Assembly (NCBI GenBank): GCA_029055625.1
Contig: JAIDCY010000011.1
Span: 1 to 64,000 of the forward strand
Length of the DNA stretch: 64,000 nt
From: Ruminococcus sp.
Lineage (GTDB): Bacteria; Bacillota; Clostridia; Oscillospirales; Ruminococcaceae
Reading direction: 5' to 3'
Shown: in pieces, positions 51,163 through 60,878 of the stretch
Numbering within the stretch: position 1 is the first letter of the stretch
How the letters are laid out: each line of letters opens with the position of its first letter
The notes under the pieces: model-generated
Seen by the model: the letters and a program-made list of their open reading frames with translations, nothing else
Database searches by the model: none
What the model was told of the DNA's origin: nothing
Translations under genes and position numbers: made by a program

Positions 51163-52821
51163 TCATTTAAGCATATTGTTTATCGCACTTGCCAGAGCCT
51201 TTACAGATGACGTTACAATGTCGTTATCAATACCCGTTCCCCAGTAACTTTTACCGTTGCCGTCGATAATCTCAACGTATGATACCGCCTTAGACGCTGA
51301 ACCTACTTCAAGGGCGTGTTCGGTATAGGTATTTATTGTATAATCTGCTCCGATATACGACTTTACCGCATTACTTACCGCATCAAGTCTGCCGTTACCG
51401 GAATCCGCAGATGTAACACGTCTTCCGTCGTAATCGAAAGTCACGGTAGCTTCTATACCGTTCTGCTGTACAAAATGCGTTTCAAATATATTTATAGGAG
51501 CGGTTATATCAACGTAGTTCTGCTTGAATATTGCGTAAACTTCGTCCGGCATTAATTCCTTGTGCTGATGGTCTGAAACGCTCTTTACTAAATATCCGAC
51601 GTTCTCACGCATTTTTTTCGGCAGATTATAGCCAAATCTTGTTTCAAGAATATAACCTATTCCACCTTTTCCGGACTGACTGTTTATCCTGATAACGTCC
51701 GCAGAATATTCACGTCCGACATCGGCAGGGTCAATAGGAAGATACGGTACTGTCCAGTGTTCCGTATTTTTTTCCTCTCTCCACTTCATACCTTTTGCGA
51801 TAGCATCCTGATGCGAACCGCTGAACGCTGCGAATACTAACGCTCCGCTGTATGGCTGACGTTCGTTTACTGACATTCTCGTAACTCTTGTATAAAGTTC
51901 TGTTATCGCCGGAATATTGCTGAAATCAAGCTGAGGATCTACACCCTGTGAATACATATTCATTGCGAGCGTTATTATATCAACGTTTCCGGTTCTCTCA
52001 CCGTTTCCGAATAACGTACCCTCTACACGGTCTGCACCGGCAAGTAACCCCATTTCCGTATCCGCAATCGCACAACCTCTGTCATTATGCGGATGCAGTG
52101 ATATTATTACGTTCTCACGGTTATTTATATTTTCGCACATATATTCTATCTGGTTTGCGTATACGTGTGGCATAGAAAGCTGTACGGTAACCGGCAGATT
52201 TATTATCACTTTATCGTCGGCGGTAGGTTGCCATACGTCGATAACAGCGTTACATACTTCCAGTGCGTATTCGGGTTCTGTACCGGTAAAGCTTTCCGGT
52301 GAATACTCAAAGCGGAAATTTCCCTCATATTTTTCCCTGAACTCCTTACAGAGTTTAGCACCTGTAACCGCTATCTGCTTTATCTCCTCCCTGCTCTTCC
52401 GGAATACCTGTTCACGCTGTGCAAGTGAGGTGGAGTTATACAGGTGAACTATCGCATTTTTACAACCTCTTAACGCCTCGAAAGTCTTTTCTATGATATG
52501 TTCCCTCGACTGCGTGAGTACCTGTATTGTTACGTCGTCGGGTATTAAGTTCTCCTCAATCAGTGTACGGCATAATTCATACTCCGTTTCAGATGCCGCC
52601 GGAAATCCTATCTCTATTTCCTTGAACCCTATTCTGACAAGTTCCTTGAAAAATTCGAGTTTTTCGGAAAGATTCATCGGCGTTATGAGTGCCTGGTTAC
52701 CGTCCCTTAAATCGACGCTACACCATGCCGGTGCTTTTTCGATATACGACTTTTCCGCCCATTTCATCGAAGTTTTCGGTGCTTCAAAAAACTGCCTCGT
52801 GTACTTCTGATAATTCTTCAT
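51163..52821 (-). CDS. leuA: 2-isopropylmalate synthase (long form, 552 aa)
   Basis: APAWCSVDLRDGNQALITPMN, SLHPHNDRGCAIADTEMGLLAGADRVEGTLFGNGERTGNVD. Confidence 0.95.
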   Translation of the reverse strand: MKNYQKYTRQFFEAPKTSMKWAEKSYIEKAPAWCSVDLRDGNQALITPMNLSEKLEFFKELVRIGFKEIEIGFPAASETEYELCRTLIEENLIPDDVTIQVLTQSREHIIEKTFEALRGCKNAIVHLYNSTSLAQREQVFRKSREEIKQIAVTGAKLCKEFREKYEGNFRFEYSPESFTGTEPEYALEVCNAVIDVWQPTADDKVIINLPVTVQLSMPHVYANQIEYMCENINNRENVIISLHPHNDRGCAIADTEMGLLAGADRVEGTLFGNGERTGNVDIITLAMNMYSQGVDPQLDFSNIPAITELYTRVTRMSVNERQPYSGALVFAAFSGSHQDAIAKGMKWREEKNTEHWTVPYLPIDPADVGREYSADVIRINSQSGKGGIGYILETRFGYNLPKKMRENVGYLVKSVSDHQHKELMPDEVYAIFKQNYVDITAPINIFETHFVQQNGIEATVTFDYDGRRVTSADSGNGRLDAVSNAVKSYIGADYTINTYTEHALEVGSASKAVSYVEIIDGNGKSYWGTGIDNDIVTSSVKALASAINNMLK

Positions 52822-52829
52822 TTAAAAAA

Positions 52830-53119
52830 AACCTCCTTTAAAATAAAAGCTCCCCTATGGATTTTTTCCATAGGAGAGACGAAAAAATTTCCGTGTTACC
52901 ACTCTCTTTGACGCATAAATACGCCCACTCATCTGCATCTCAATCAATGCATATCTCTGTAACGTGAGAAATACGGTCTGACCTAATTGTACTAAAACGT
53001 TCAGCCGACTGCTCAGGGAGGAGCTATAACCTGAAAAATTTTACTGTTTCGCACCATACAACAGTTCTCTGTGAAAATTACAACAGGTCTTTTTTCCCGT
53101 CAACGCATTTAGTAGTATA
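52830..53119 (-). promoter_or_regulatory. T-box leader upstream of leuA (Leu specificity expected from context)
   Basis: Minus strand contains GAGAGTGGTAACACGGaaattttttCGTCTCTC (T-box/antiterminator), then terminator CTCTCCTATGGAAAAAATCCATAGGGGAG and TTTTATTTT; long structured leader; followed by AAAGGAGG and leuA. Confidence 0.85.
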
Positions 53120-53125
53120 TATTTT

Positions 53126-53154
53126 ATTATACAACATTATTCCGGATTTGTCAA
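53126..53154 (-). promoter_or_regulatory. Promoter TTGACA-17-TATAAT for the leuA T-box leader
   Basis: -35 at 53154-53149, -10 at 53131-53126. Confidence 0.8.
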
Positions 53155-53172
53155 GGGATTTTTAAAAAATTT

Positions 53173-54462
53173 TTATTTTTCAATCAATATTTTACGCATA
53201 AGAACGAGGTCAAAAACATCAAGAACGCCGTCGGCATTTAAATCAGCCTGTTTCCAGTCGGTGATTTTCGTATCCATATCGCCTAAAATATATTTCTGAA
53301 AATTCACTATATCAGATATATTAAATTCGTTGTCACCGTTCATATCGCCAGTTTTTTCCGTAACTTCGCCGAGGGATTCAAATTTACAATTGTATTTTTC
53401 GGCGTATTCCTGTGCCGTGGAGTTTTCATAGCCGTATATTGTACCATAATATACCTGTTCTTCATAACCATCCCTGACATATGCGTTACTGAAACTGGAA
53501 GAATATGTAATTTCACAATCGGGATTCAGTATCTTTACTGACTGAAGATTTCTACAAATCGAAAATGAATTGCTGATACTTTTCACACTTTCCGGAATTG
53601 TTACCGACGTTAAACTGTTACAATTATTAAATGCATATTGTCCGATACTCTTTACACTATCCGGAATAACAACATCTCCCGAACAGGTTGTGCCGTCAAT
53701 TAATATTCCGTTTGCAATAACAAGCGGATTTTCTTTCTGTTTTTCATTAAACCATATTGTGTTTCGAAATGCCTGTCCGTCAATCCGTTCCATACTTTCA
53801 GGAATTGTTATTTCCTTTAAATTTCTGCACTCATCAAACGCTCTGAAACCAATTCTTGTAACACCTTCCGGAATATTTATGGATTCCAGACTTACACAGC
53901 CTGCAAATGTTTCAGAACCAATTTCTGTGATATTCTCGGATAGTTTTACCGATGATAATTTTGCACAACTATAAAACGCCTGTCCGCCGATAGTCTCTAC
54001 ACTTTCGGGGATTACCACTGATGTTAATTTGTCACAACAATAAAATGCACATCTGCCGATACTTGTCAGATTAGCCGGAAATGTTACCGATTCCAGCTTG
54101 TTACAGTCATAGAACGTATATCCTTTGATTTCCGTTACGCTGTCCGGAATTTTTACTGATGTTAAATTCTTACATCTATTAAATGCCGACTCACCGATAC
54201 TTTTTACTTTAACGCCGTCAATTTCACCAAGTATAGTAACTTCCGTTGCAGATTTTTTACATTCTATAACTTCAATAAATTTTTCACCGTTTTCGTCTTC
54301 TGAAAACCTATATGTCAAATCGTCGTATGTATGGTATTTCGGTTCGTTTTCAAATTCCCAGCCTAAACACGCAACGGAAGAAATATTTTCCGGAATAATA
54401 CCAACTCCGCCCATAAGGCACACCGCCATTATACCGGCTACTACTTTTTTATGTATTTTCAT
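53173..54462 (-). CDS. Secreted BspA-like leucine-rich-repeat protein with C-terminal canonical dockerin
   Basis: Repeats of IGxxAFxxCxxLTSVxIPxSVxx; C-term GDMNGDNEFNISDIVNFQKYILG...ADLNADGVLDVFDLVLMRKILIEK. Confidence 0.9.
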   Translation of the reverse strand: MKIHKKVVAGIMAVCLMGGVGIIPENISSVACLGWEFENEPKYHTYDDLTYRFSEDENGEKFIEVIECKKSATEVTILGEIDGVKVKSIGESAFNRCKNLTSVKIPDSVTEIKGYTFYDCNKLESVTFPANLTSIGRCAFYCCDKLTSVVIPESVETIGGQAFYSCAKLSSVKLSENITEIGSETFAGCVSLESINIPEGVTRIGFRAFDECRNLKEITIPESMERIDGQAFRNTIWFNEKQKENPLVIANGILIDGTTCSGDVVIPDSVKSIGQYAFNNCNSLTSVTIPESVKSISNSFSICRNLQSVKILNPDCEITYSSSFSNAYVRDGYEEQVYYGTIYGYENSTAQEYAEKYNCKFESLGEVTEKTGDMNGDNEFNISDIVNFQKYILGDMDTKITDWKQADLNADGVLDVFDLVLMRKILIEK

Positions 54463-54522
54463 ATAAAACCCCCCATAATTTAATATCTGTAATTATATCA
54501 TAAAATAAGGAAAATGTCAAGT

Positions 54523-54558
54523 ACAAAAAAGCCATAACCCCACGAAAGAATACGGTCT
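54523..54558 (-). terminator. Terminator downstream of the AIM24-like gene
   Basis: Minus strand GACCGTATTCTTTCGTGGGGTTATGGCTTTTTT. Confidence 0.6.
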
Positions 54559-55220
54559 TATTTATCCGACGGTATTTTTGAAATAATTTTATTGGAAAAA
54601 TCATTGAAGTTCTGGGTCTGAATAATTACACGTCCCGGTCCTACAAGTCTTGCAAGATAAAATCCCTCACCACTGAAAAGTGTGTTTTTTATTCCCCTGA
54701 CCGCTTCAATTTCATATTTTACGGAAGTATCAAAAGCGACTACATTTCCGTTACTGACCTTAATTACTTCTCCGTCGGAAAGATTACGTTCTATCGCATC
54801 GCCATCAACTTCAAGAAATGCCATTCCTCTTCTGCCGTAAATCCGCTGTAAAATGAAACCTTCTCCGCCAAACAATCCGGTATAAAAACGCTTTGTAAAT
54901 TCAACTTTCAAATTAACTGTCTGTTCCGCACATAAAAATGCTCCTTTCTGACAAATAACAGAAGACCTTGAAACGTCAACGGGAACTATTGAACCGGGGA
55001 CGGTTGCACCAAATGCTATTGTACCTCTTCTTCTTGCGGTATAGTTAGTCATGAAAACTGATTCACCGGTAAATATTCTGCCAAAGCTACAAGATTCGGT
55101 GGACATAGTTATACCGTCCGTATGCCAAATCATACCACCAGATTGTGTAAACATGGATTCTCCGCACGCAAGTTCACATTCAACAGCCGGAACTGTCTGC
55201 CCTATAATCTTATATTTCAT
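54558..55220 (-). CDS. AIM24/TIGR00266-like protein
   Basis: CELACGESMFTQSGGMIWHTDGITM, TGLFGGEGFILQRIYGRRGMAFLEVDGDAIERNL, GPGRVIIQTQN. Confidence 0.88.
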   Translation of the reverse strand: MKYKIIGQTVPAVECELACGESMFTQSGGMIWHTDGITMSTESCSFGRIFTGESVFMTNYTARRRGTIAFGATVPGSIVPVDVSRSSVICQKGAFLCAEQTVNLKVEFTKRFYTGLFGGEGFILQRIYGRRGMAFLEVDGDAIERNLSDGEVIKVSNGNVVAFDTSVKYEIEAVRGIKNTLFSGEGFYLARLVGPGRVIIQTQNFNDFSNKIISKIPSDK

Positions 55221-55248
55221 AGCGTAACCCCTTTTAGTGAAATTTTTT

Positions 55249-55281
55249 TAAAAAAAGCTGTACCCCCGAAAGAGTACAGCT
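55249..55281 (-). terminator. Terminator after rplL
   Basis: Minus strand AGCTGTACTCTTTCGGGGGTACAGCTTTTTTT. Confidence 0.85.
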
Positions 55282-55302
55282 GTATTTTCTGTAAGTAATA
55301 AA

Positions 55303-55671
55303 TTACTTGATTTCGATAGATGCACCAGCAGCTTCGAATTTTTCTTTAACTTCGTTAGCTTCTGCTTCGGAAACGCCTTCCTTGATTGTAACAGGTGCTT
55401 CTTCAACCTTTGCCTTTGCTTCCTTAAGACCGAGTCCGAGAACTTCCTTAGCAACCTTGATAACTGCCATTTTAGCATCGCCGAATGATGTGAGAACAAC
55501 ATCAAATTCAGTTTTAGCATCTTCCTTAGTACCAGTATCAGTGGAAGGAGCAACTGACATCATAGCAGTTACGCCGAATTCCTCCTGAATAGCGTCAACG
55601 AGTTCTTTGAGTTCGAGAACGGAAAGTGTCTTTACTTCTTCAACAATATTTGTAATTTTTTCTGAAGCCAT
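55303..55671 (-). CDS. rplL: 50S ribosomal protein L7/L12
   Basis: VEEVKTLSVLELKELVDAIQEEFGVTA, LKEAKAKVEEAPVTIKEGVSEAEANEVKEKFEAAGASIEIK. Confidence 0.98.
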   Translation of the reverse strand: MASEKITNIVEEVKTLSVLELKELVDAIQEEFGVTAMMSVAPSTDTGTKEDAKTEFDVVLTSFGDAKMAVIKVAKEVLGLGLKEAKAKVEEAPVTIKEGVSEAEANEVKEKFEAAGASIEIK

Positions 55672-55748
55672 GATAATAATCTCCTTTATATTAATTTTTT
55701 ATCGCCGTTCATGCGACGGCACACGGAAAGTACAGAAAAATACGCAGA

Positions 55749-56261
55749 TTACGCAACTTCTTCTGACTTCTTTTCTGCGACAGCGTCGATAACTGCTGCG
55801 AGTTTCTGCATAGGACCCTGAAGTGAGCCGACGAGTTGTGCGAGAAGTACTTCCTTTGACGGAACTTTTGAAAGTGCGGTAACTCCTGCCTGGTCGTAAA
55901 TTTCACCCTCAACGTATCCGGCTTTGAGATGGAATTTTGCATCTCCAGCCTTTTCAGCGAATTTACCTAAAACTCTTGCGGGAGCTGTCTGGTCGTCGTT
56001 GGAAAGAGCGATAGCAGTAGTACCGTTCAGTGCTTCTTCAAATCCCTCTATACCGCAGTTTCTGAACGCACGGAGTAAAAGTGTGTTCTTCTCGACAAAG
56101 TAATTTACGTTCGCTTCACGGAGTTCTTTTCTTAACTTTGTATCCTCTTCAACGGTGATTCCCTTGTAGTCAACGAGAACGCCCGATACAGAATTTTTAA
56201 TAAGTTCCGTAAGCTGTTCAACCTTTGCTTTTTTTGCTTCGAGTACAGCATTGCTTGGCAT
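55749..56261 (-). CDS. rplJ: 50S ribosomal protein L10
   Basis: MPSNAVLEAKKAKVEQLTELIKNSVSGVLVDYKGITVEEDTKLRKELREANV; start at 56261 after GGAGG. Confidence 0.97.
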   Translation of the reverse strand: MPSNAVLEAKKAKVEQLTELIKNSVSGVLVDYKGITVEEDTKLRKELREANVNYFVEKNTLLLRAFRNCGIEGFEEALNGTTAIALSNDDQTAPARVLGKFAEKAGDAKFHLKAGYVEGEIYDQAGVTALSKVPSKEVLLAQLVGSLQGPMQKLAAVIDAVAEKKSEEVA

Positions 56262-56445
56262 TTTATATTCACCTCCGAATAATTTATAATCGTATTCAGC
56301 GGATTTACTTAAAAAAAGTCCCTGACCGACAGCGGACAAGGACGTTGATAAATCTTTTTCAGATATATTAATCAAGTTCCTCGGCGGGACTTATGGTTTA
56401 AAAACCTGCCAGCTGTCTTAAGAATACGATACTGTAACTTACAGC
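56262..56445 (-). promoter_or_regulatory. L10 leader (r-protein autoregulatory element) with internal terminator-like hairpin
   Basis: Structured leader preceding rplJ containing CAGCTGGCAGGTTTTTAAACCATAAGTCCCGCCGAGG and AGGACGTTG...GTCCGCTGTCGGTCAGGGACTTTTTTT. Confidence 0.7.
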
Positions 56446-56451
56446 TTATAC

Positions 56452-56480
56452 ATTATATCATACAATTTCTGATTTGTCAA
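56452..56480 (-). promoter_or_regulatory. Promoter TTGACA-17-TATAAT for rplJL
   Basis: -35 at 56480-56475, -10 at 56457-56452. Confidence 0.8.
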
Positions 56481-56499
56481 GAGGTTTTCAAAAATTTTT

Positions 56500-57960
56500 T
56501 TAACCTCCGTACCATTTGAAAACTTCACCATTAACTAAGCATAAGTCAAAAATATCAATTACTCCGTCACCGTTTATATCTGCGTTCTGCCAGTTCTTTA
56601 TGCCCGTATCTACACCCTCTAAAAGAAACTTCTTCAGTAATGTTACATCTTTTTCCTCTGTTCTTTTATTATCATCTATGTCTCCGAACATACCACCTGT
56701 AAACTTATTTAACGTATAAAACGAATGTCCATATTGCCGTGCGTATTCCTGTGCGGTGGAATCTTTACATCCGTACATTTTCATCTCTTGGGTCGCATTC
56801 ATATTATCAACTGATGTGGGGCGAAGTTCACAATCTTCACTTAAAATAGTTGCTTTTGATAAACCACATCTGTAGAACGCATAATTATCAATAAGTTTAA
56901 CATTTTTTGGTATCGTTATTTCCGTAAGTCCGGTACACTCCATAAACGCCTCATATCCGATTCTTTCCAATCCTTCCGGAAAATCAAGATTCTTTAAAGT
57001 CTGACAGTGATTAAATGCACCTGCTCCGATTGTTTTAAGTCCTTCCGGAAATTCTATAGCCTGCAGACTAAAACAGTTAAAAAATACATTGCTTTTTATT
57101 TCTTCCATATTCTCCGGTATATTTACCGTTAAAAGACTTTTACAGTTTCTGAATTCATTTTCCCCGATATTTACAACGCTTTCCGGTATCTTCATTTTCA
57201 TTATACTTCCGCAATCAGAAAATGCACCTGCTCCGATACTCTCCACACTTTCCGGTATCTTTACTTCTTCAAGTCTGTTACATCCTTTGAATGCATAACT
57301 TCCGATTTTTTCCACGCCTGACGGAATTTCATAAATTTCATACGGTAACCCTGTAAAATACTTTATTATTTCCGTTCCGTCCTTATTGAATAATACGCTG
57401 TCAATACTGCTGTAATACGCATTGTCTGCCGATACTTCAAACGTTTCAAGTGATGTACAGCCATCAAACGCATTCAACTGTATTTTTTCCACACTATCGG
57501 GAATAGTTATCTTTTCCAGTGCGGTACAGCCGAGAAATACACTTCCCCCGATATTTACCACATTTTCGGGGATTGATACTTCTTTAAGACTTCTGCAACC
57601 GGCAAAAATACTCCGTTCAATCTCCGAAAGGCTTTCCGGCAACCTCACTTCAGTTAATCCCTTACAGCCGGAAAATGCCCCTATACTTATACTCGTGACA
57701 GTCGGGGGTATCTCTATATTCCCGATCCCCTCACAGTTCGCAAACGCATAACTGCCGATTCCTGTTACCTTTTTTCCGTCTATCTCTTCCGGTATCACGA
57801 TACTTTCCGCCGACTTATCACAGCCGGTAATCTCTATCGTACCTGCTCCGGTGAAATCATACGTCAGATTTCCGTATGTATTCGTTTCCGCTTCTGCCGG
57901 TATTGCATATCCGCTTACCGTGAGGCATACCGCCATTATCCCTGAAATTATCCGTTTCAT
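56500..57960 (-). CDS. Secreted BspA-like leucine-rich-repeat protein with C-terminal dockerin
   Basis: Signal peptide MKRIISGIMAVCLTVSGYA; many LRR_5-type repeats; C-term MFGDIDDNKRTEEKDVTLLKKFLL...ADINGDGVIDIFDLCLVNGEVF. Confidence 0.88.
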   Translation of the reverse strand: MKRIISGIMAVCLTVSGYAIPAEAETNTYGNLTYDFTGAGTIEITGCDKSAESIVIPEEIDGKKVTGIGSYAFANCEGIGNIEIPPTVTSISIGAFSGCKGLTEVRLPESLSEIERSIFAGCRSLKEVSIPENVVNIGGSVFLGCTALEKITIPDSVEKIQLNAFDGCTSLETFEVSADNAYYSSIDSVLFNKDGTEIIKYFTGLPYEIYEIPSGVEKIGSYAFKGCNRLEEVKIPESVESIGAGAFSDCGSIMKMKIPESVVNIGENEFRNCKSLLTVNIPENMEEIKSNVFFNCFSLQAIEFPEGLKTIGAGAFNHCQTLKNLDFPEGLERIGYEAFMECTGLTEITIPKNVKLIDNYAFYRCGLSKATILSEDCELRPTSVDNMNATQEMKMYGCKDSTAQEYARQYGHSFYTLNKFTGGMFGDIDDNKRTEEKDVTLLKKFLLEGVDTGIKNWQNADINGDGVIDIFDLCLVNGEVFKWYGG

Positions 57961-58012
57961 ATAACATAACCTCCTTGAATTTATTATATCACCTGAATTT
58001 AAGGAAGTCAAT

Positions 58013-58051
58013 ACAAAAAAAAGTCCCTGACCGATAAAGTCAGAGACCTTG
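58013..58051 (-). terminator. Terminator downstream of the 58057 gene
   Basis: Minus strand AAGGTCTCTGAC-TTTATC-GGTCAGGGACTTTTTTTT. Confidence 0.85.
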
Positions 58052-58056
58052 AAATT

Positions 58057-59124
58057 TTACTGTCCGGAAGCCTGGAATGCGTCGATATCCATTGAGGTTT
58101 CACCCTCGGTGAGTGTGGAAAGATATGCATAATAGCTGAGAATTATAGAACCGTCCACGGCATCTACATTACCGTCATTGTTCATATCGCCCTTGCGTGG
58201 CTTGGAGCTGATTGACTGGAATGTATAGTTATTCTTTTCTGCGTATGCCTGTGCTGTTGAATCTTCCGCACCGTATATAACACCGGTATAACCATTAAAT
58301 CCATTGGAAACAGTACTACTTGAAGTATCAATACTACAAGATGGGTTAAGAATTGTTATTTCTTTAAGAGCTGTACAATTTGCAAATGCACTTCCTCCTA
58401 TAGACACAACACTTTCAGGAATTGTTACAGATTCAAGAGCTGAACAACCGGAAAAAGCATAATTATTACTTATAAATTGTACACCCTCTTCAATTGTCAC
58501 GGATTTAAGACCCTTACAACTACTGAACGCTGAACTTCCTATAGTATTTACCGTTGACGGTATCGTAACAGATGTAAGACTTGTACAACCGCCAAATCCT
58601 GCAACTGTTCTTACACTTGCCGGTATCGTAATTTCTTCTAAACTTGTACAACCATAAAAGCCCTTTATTTCTGTTAATTTATTTGAAAATTTAACGGACT
58701 GTAAAGACGTACAATCATAAAAACACTCGTTACTAAGTTCAATAATGCTATCCGGCATTGATAAAGCAGTAAGATTTTTACAACCATAAAAAGCCTGATA
58801 ACCTATACTTGTTACGCTGTCCGGAATTGTTACATTTGTTAATTTCTTGTTTTGGAATGCATACTGTCTGATAGTCATTACCTTTTTACCGTCTATCTCC
58901 GCCGGTATCTCAACTTCCGTTACGGAATCGTCAAAACCTGTTATCGTTATAGTATCGTTATCCTCTACCTTATACGACAGTGATTCATATTTCAGCGTTT
59001 CCGCAGATGTTGCGATTACGTTCTCTTCCGGTACCGAAATTTTTGTACCTATAACTGCCGTACCTGCTCCGAAAACAAACATTAATGCCATAAGTCCGGC
59101 AATAATACCGTTACTGTTTTTCAT
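58057..59124 (-). CDS. Secreted BspA-like leucine-rich-repeat protein with atypical dockerin
   Basis: LRR repeats; C-term GDMNNDGNVDAVDGSIILSYYAYLSTLTEGETSMDIDAFQASGQ. Confidence 0.87.
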   Translation of the reverse strand: MKNSNGIIAGLMALMFVFGAGTAVIGTKISVPEENVIATSAETLKYESLSYKVEDNDTITITGFDDSVTEVEIPAEIDGKKVMTIRQYAFQNKKLTNVTIPDSVTSIGYQAFYGCKNLTALSMPDSIIELSNECFYDCTSLQSVKFSNKLTEIKGFYGCTSLEEITIPASVRTVAGFGGCTSLTSVTIPSTVNTIGSSAFSSCKGLKSVTIEEGVQFISNNYAFSGCSALESVTIPESVVSIGGSAFANCTALKEITILNPSCSIDTSSSTVSNGFNGYTGVIYGAEDSTAQAYAEKNNYTFQSISSKPRKGDMNNDGNVDAVDGSIILSYYAYLSTLTEGETSMDIDAFQASGQ

Positions 59125-59209
59125 ATAAATTACTTCCATAATTTTTAATGCCTTAACAGTATATCACACCTTACAGGAAATGTCAAGTAGAAATTTTTCC
59201 ACAAAACTA

Positions 59210-59245
59210 CAAAAAAATTCCCCCCGGAACTTCCGGAGGGGAAAA
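59210..59245 (-). terminator. Terminator downstream of the 59257 gene
   Basis: Minus strand CCCCTCCGGAAGTTCCGGGGGG then AATTTTTTTG. Confidence 0.75.
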
Positions 59246-59256
59246 TTCAATCTATA

Positions 59257-60474
59257 TCAGAAAAGGTCACTTTTCATAAATTCATCAATATCCATAACGG
59301 GGTTATCGTCTGTGGTAGAGATATAGGAGTAATAGTTGAGTATTATCGAGGCATCAACAGGGTTTATATAACCGTCTTCGTTTATGTCGCCTTTTTTGAT
59401 AGGTTCAGGATATTCCGGAAGTTCAGGGATTGCCTCACCAAGTTTAATAAATGTACGACCATATGTTTCAGCGTATTCCTGGGCTCTGGAGTTTTCCGGA
59501 GCGTTTATAAGACCACGTTCAATAGTACGTCTGCTGTCGTATATAGAACAATCAGGATTAAGGATAGTTATAAGACTAAATCTTGAACAATCAGCAAAAG
59601 TGGCATCACCGATATATGTTACACTTTCGGGAATTGTAATTTCCTTGAGGTAATCACAGCCATAGAAAGCATAGTCACCGATTTCAGCTACACCTTCGGG
59701 AATAGTAATTGAAGTAATACGTGAATTAGAAAAACCTGAACCGGTTATAGCTACTATACCATCCGGAATTACAACATCACCCTTGCAATCGACAGCATCA
59801 ATAATTGCGTTATTTACAACAACAATCGGATTTTCTGCTTTTTTAGCTTCAAGCCACGGCGTACCTTCAAAAGACATCATACCGAATTGTGTGAGAGTTT
59901 CCGGAAATGTAATATCTGAAAGATTTGTGTCTCTGAAAGCCATATGACCGATACTTTTAACACTGTCCGGAATTGTAATTGAAGTAAGTGCATTACAACC
60001 ATTAAACGCACCTTCATCGATTGATATAGTATTTTTACTTAAAGTTACAGATTCAAGGGATTTACAGTTCTGAAAAACTCTTTCTGAAATATTAATAACG
60101 CTGTCCGGAATAGTTACAGATTTAAGGTTTGTACAGCCTTCAAAAGCCTCATAAGCGATAGTCTTAACACTGTCAGGAATAGTTACACTTTCAAGATTTG
60201 TGCGGTTTAAAAAGGAGTTTGTCTGAATACAAGTAACAGGTTTGCCGTCTATTTCTGACGGTATAACAGCATCTTTTATTTCTCTGTTGCAGGCGATTAT
60301 CATAACTTCGTCGCCGTCCAAGGTGTAATCAAAATCGCCGTATGTATACGATTGATAAGCATTCGCCGTAACAGGTGCGGTTACGTCAATATCTGCCCTG
60401 CCTATTGCGATACCACCGGAAAATACAAGCGTTAATGCAAGCACTCCGGCTACAACCTTTATGTGTTTATTCAT
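59257..60474 (-). CDS. Secreted BspA-like leucine-rich-repeat protein with atypical dockerin
   Basis: LRR repeats; C-term GDINEDGYINPVDASIILNYYSYISTTDDNPVMDIDEFMKSDLF. Confidence 0.88.
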   Translation of the reverse strand: MNKHIKVVAGVLALTLVFSGGIAIGRADIDVTAPVTANAYQSYTYGDFDYTLDGDEVMIIACNREIKDAVIPSEIDGKPVTCIQTNSFLNRTNLESVTIPDSVKTIAYEAFEGCTNLKSVTIPDSVINISERVFQNCKSLESVTLSKNTISIDEGAFNGCNALTSITIPDSVKSIGHMAFRDTNLSDITFPETLTQFGMMSFEGTPWLEAKKAENPIVVVNNAIIDAVDCKGDVVIPDGIVAITGSGFSNSRITSITIPEGVAEIGDYAFYGCDYLKEITIPESVTYIGDATFADCSRFSLITILNPDCSIYDSRRTIERGLINAPENSRAQEYAETYGRTFIKLGEAIPELPEYPEPIKKGDINEDGYINPVDASIILNYYSYISTTDDNPVMDIDEFMKSDLF

Positions 60475-60747
60475 TATATCACCTCATTTATAATTTTCAG
60501 GATTATCCTGTTATAATTATTATAACATATTGATACAGAAAAGTCAATACAATTAATGCAATGCCAAAAAAAATAAAAAAATAACAAATTCATAAAATCA
60601 CAACAGATTGTTTCCTTATACTATTATTATAGTATATCCGATTGCGTTTGTGCAGATTTTGTAATGAACGGTATATTTTTAAATATAAATACAAAATTCC
60701 GGTTCTGGAAATATATATCACTATGTTAAAAAAATATCACAGGGGTC

Positions 60748-60776
60748 TTGACAGACTGACAGAAATTGTGTATAAT
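60748..60776 (+). promoter_or_regulatory. Promoter TTGACA-17-TATAAT for pckG
   Basis: -35 at 60748-60753, -10 at 60771-60776. Confidence 0.8.
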
Positions 60777-60878
60777 GATATTAGTAAGACGATTGATTTT
60801 TTCGGTCGTTTCTAACATACATATGGCGGTAATGCTTGTATGTAATTAAAAATATTAATTTCAGGAGGTAAAACTGCG

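Noticed and set aside
55248-55553. Second minus-strand ORF overlapping rplL in another frame
   Set aside because: Frame-shifted reading of rplL; rplL itself is unambiguous
56262-56375. N-terminal 38 aa extension of L10 as listed
   Set aside because: Belongs to the L10 leader; MPSNAVLEAKK at 56261 has the RBS
53400-60300. Possible CRISPR or tandem DNA repeat array suggested by periodic similarity
   Set aside because: Periodicity follows about 23-residue LRR protein repeats, is degenerate and in frame, with no spacers
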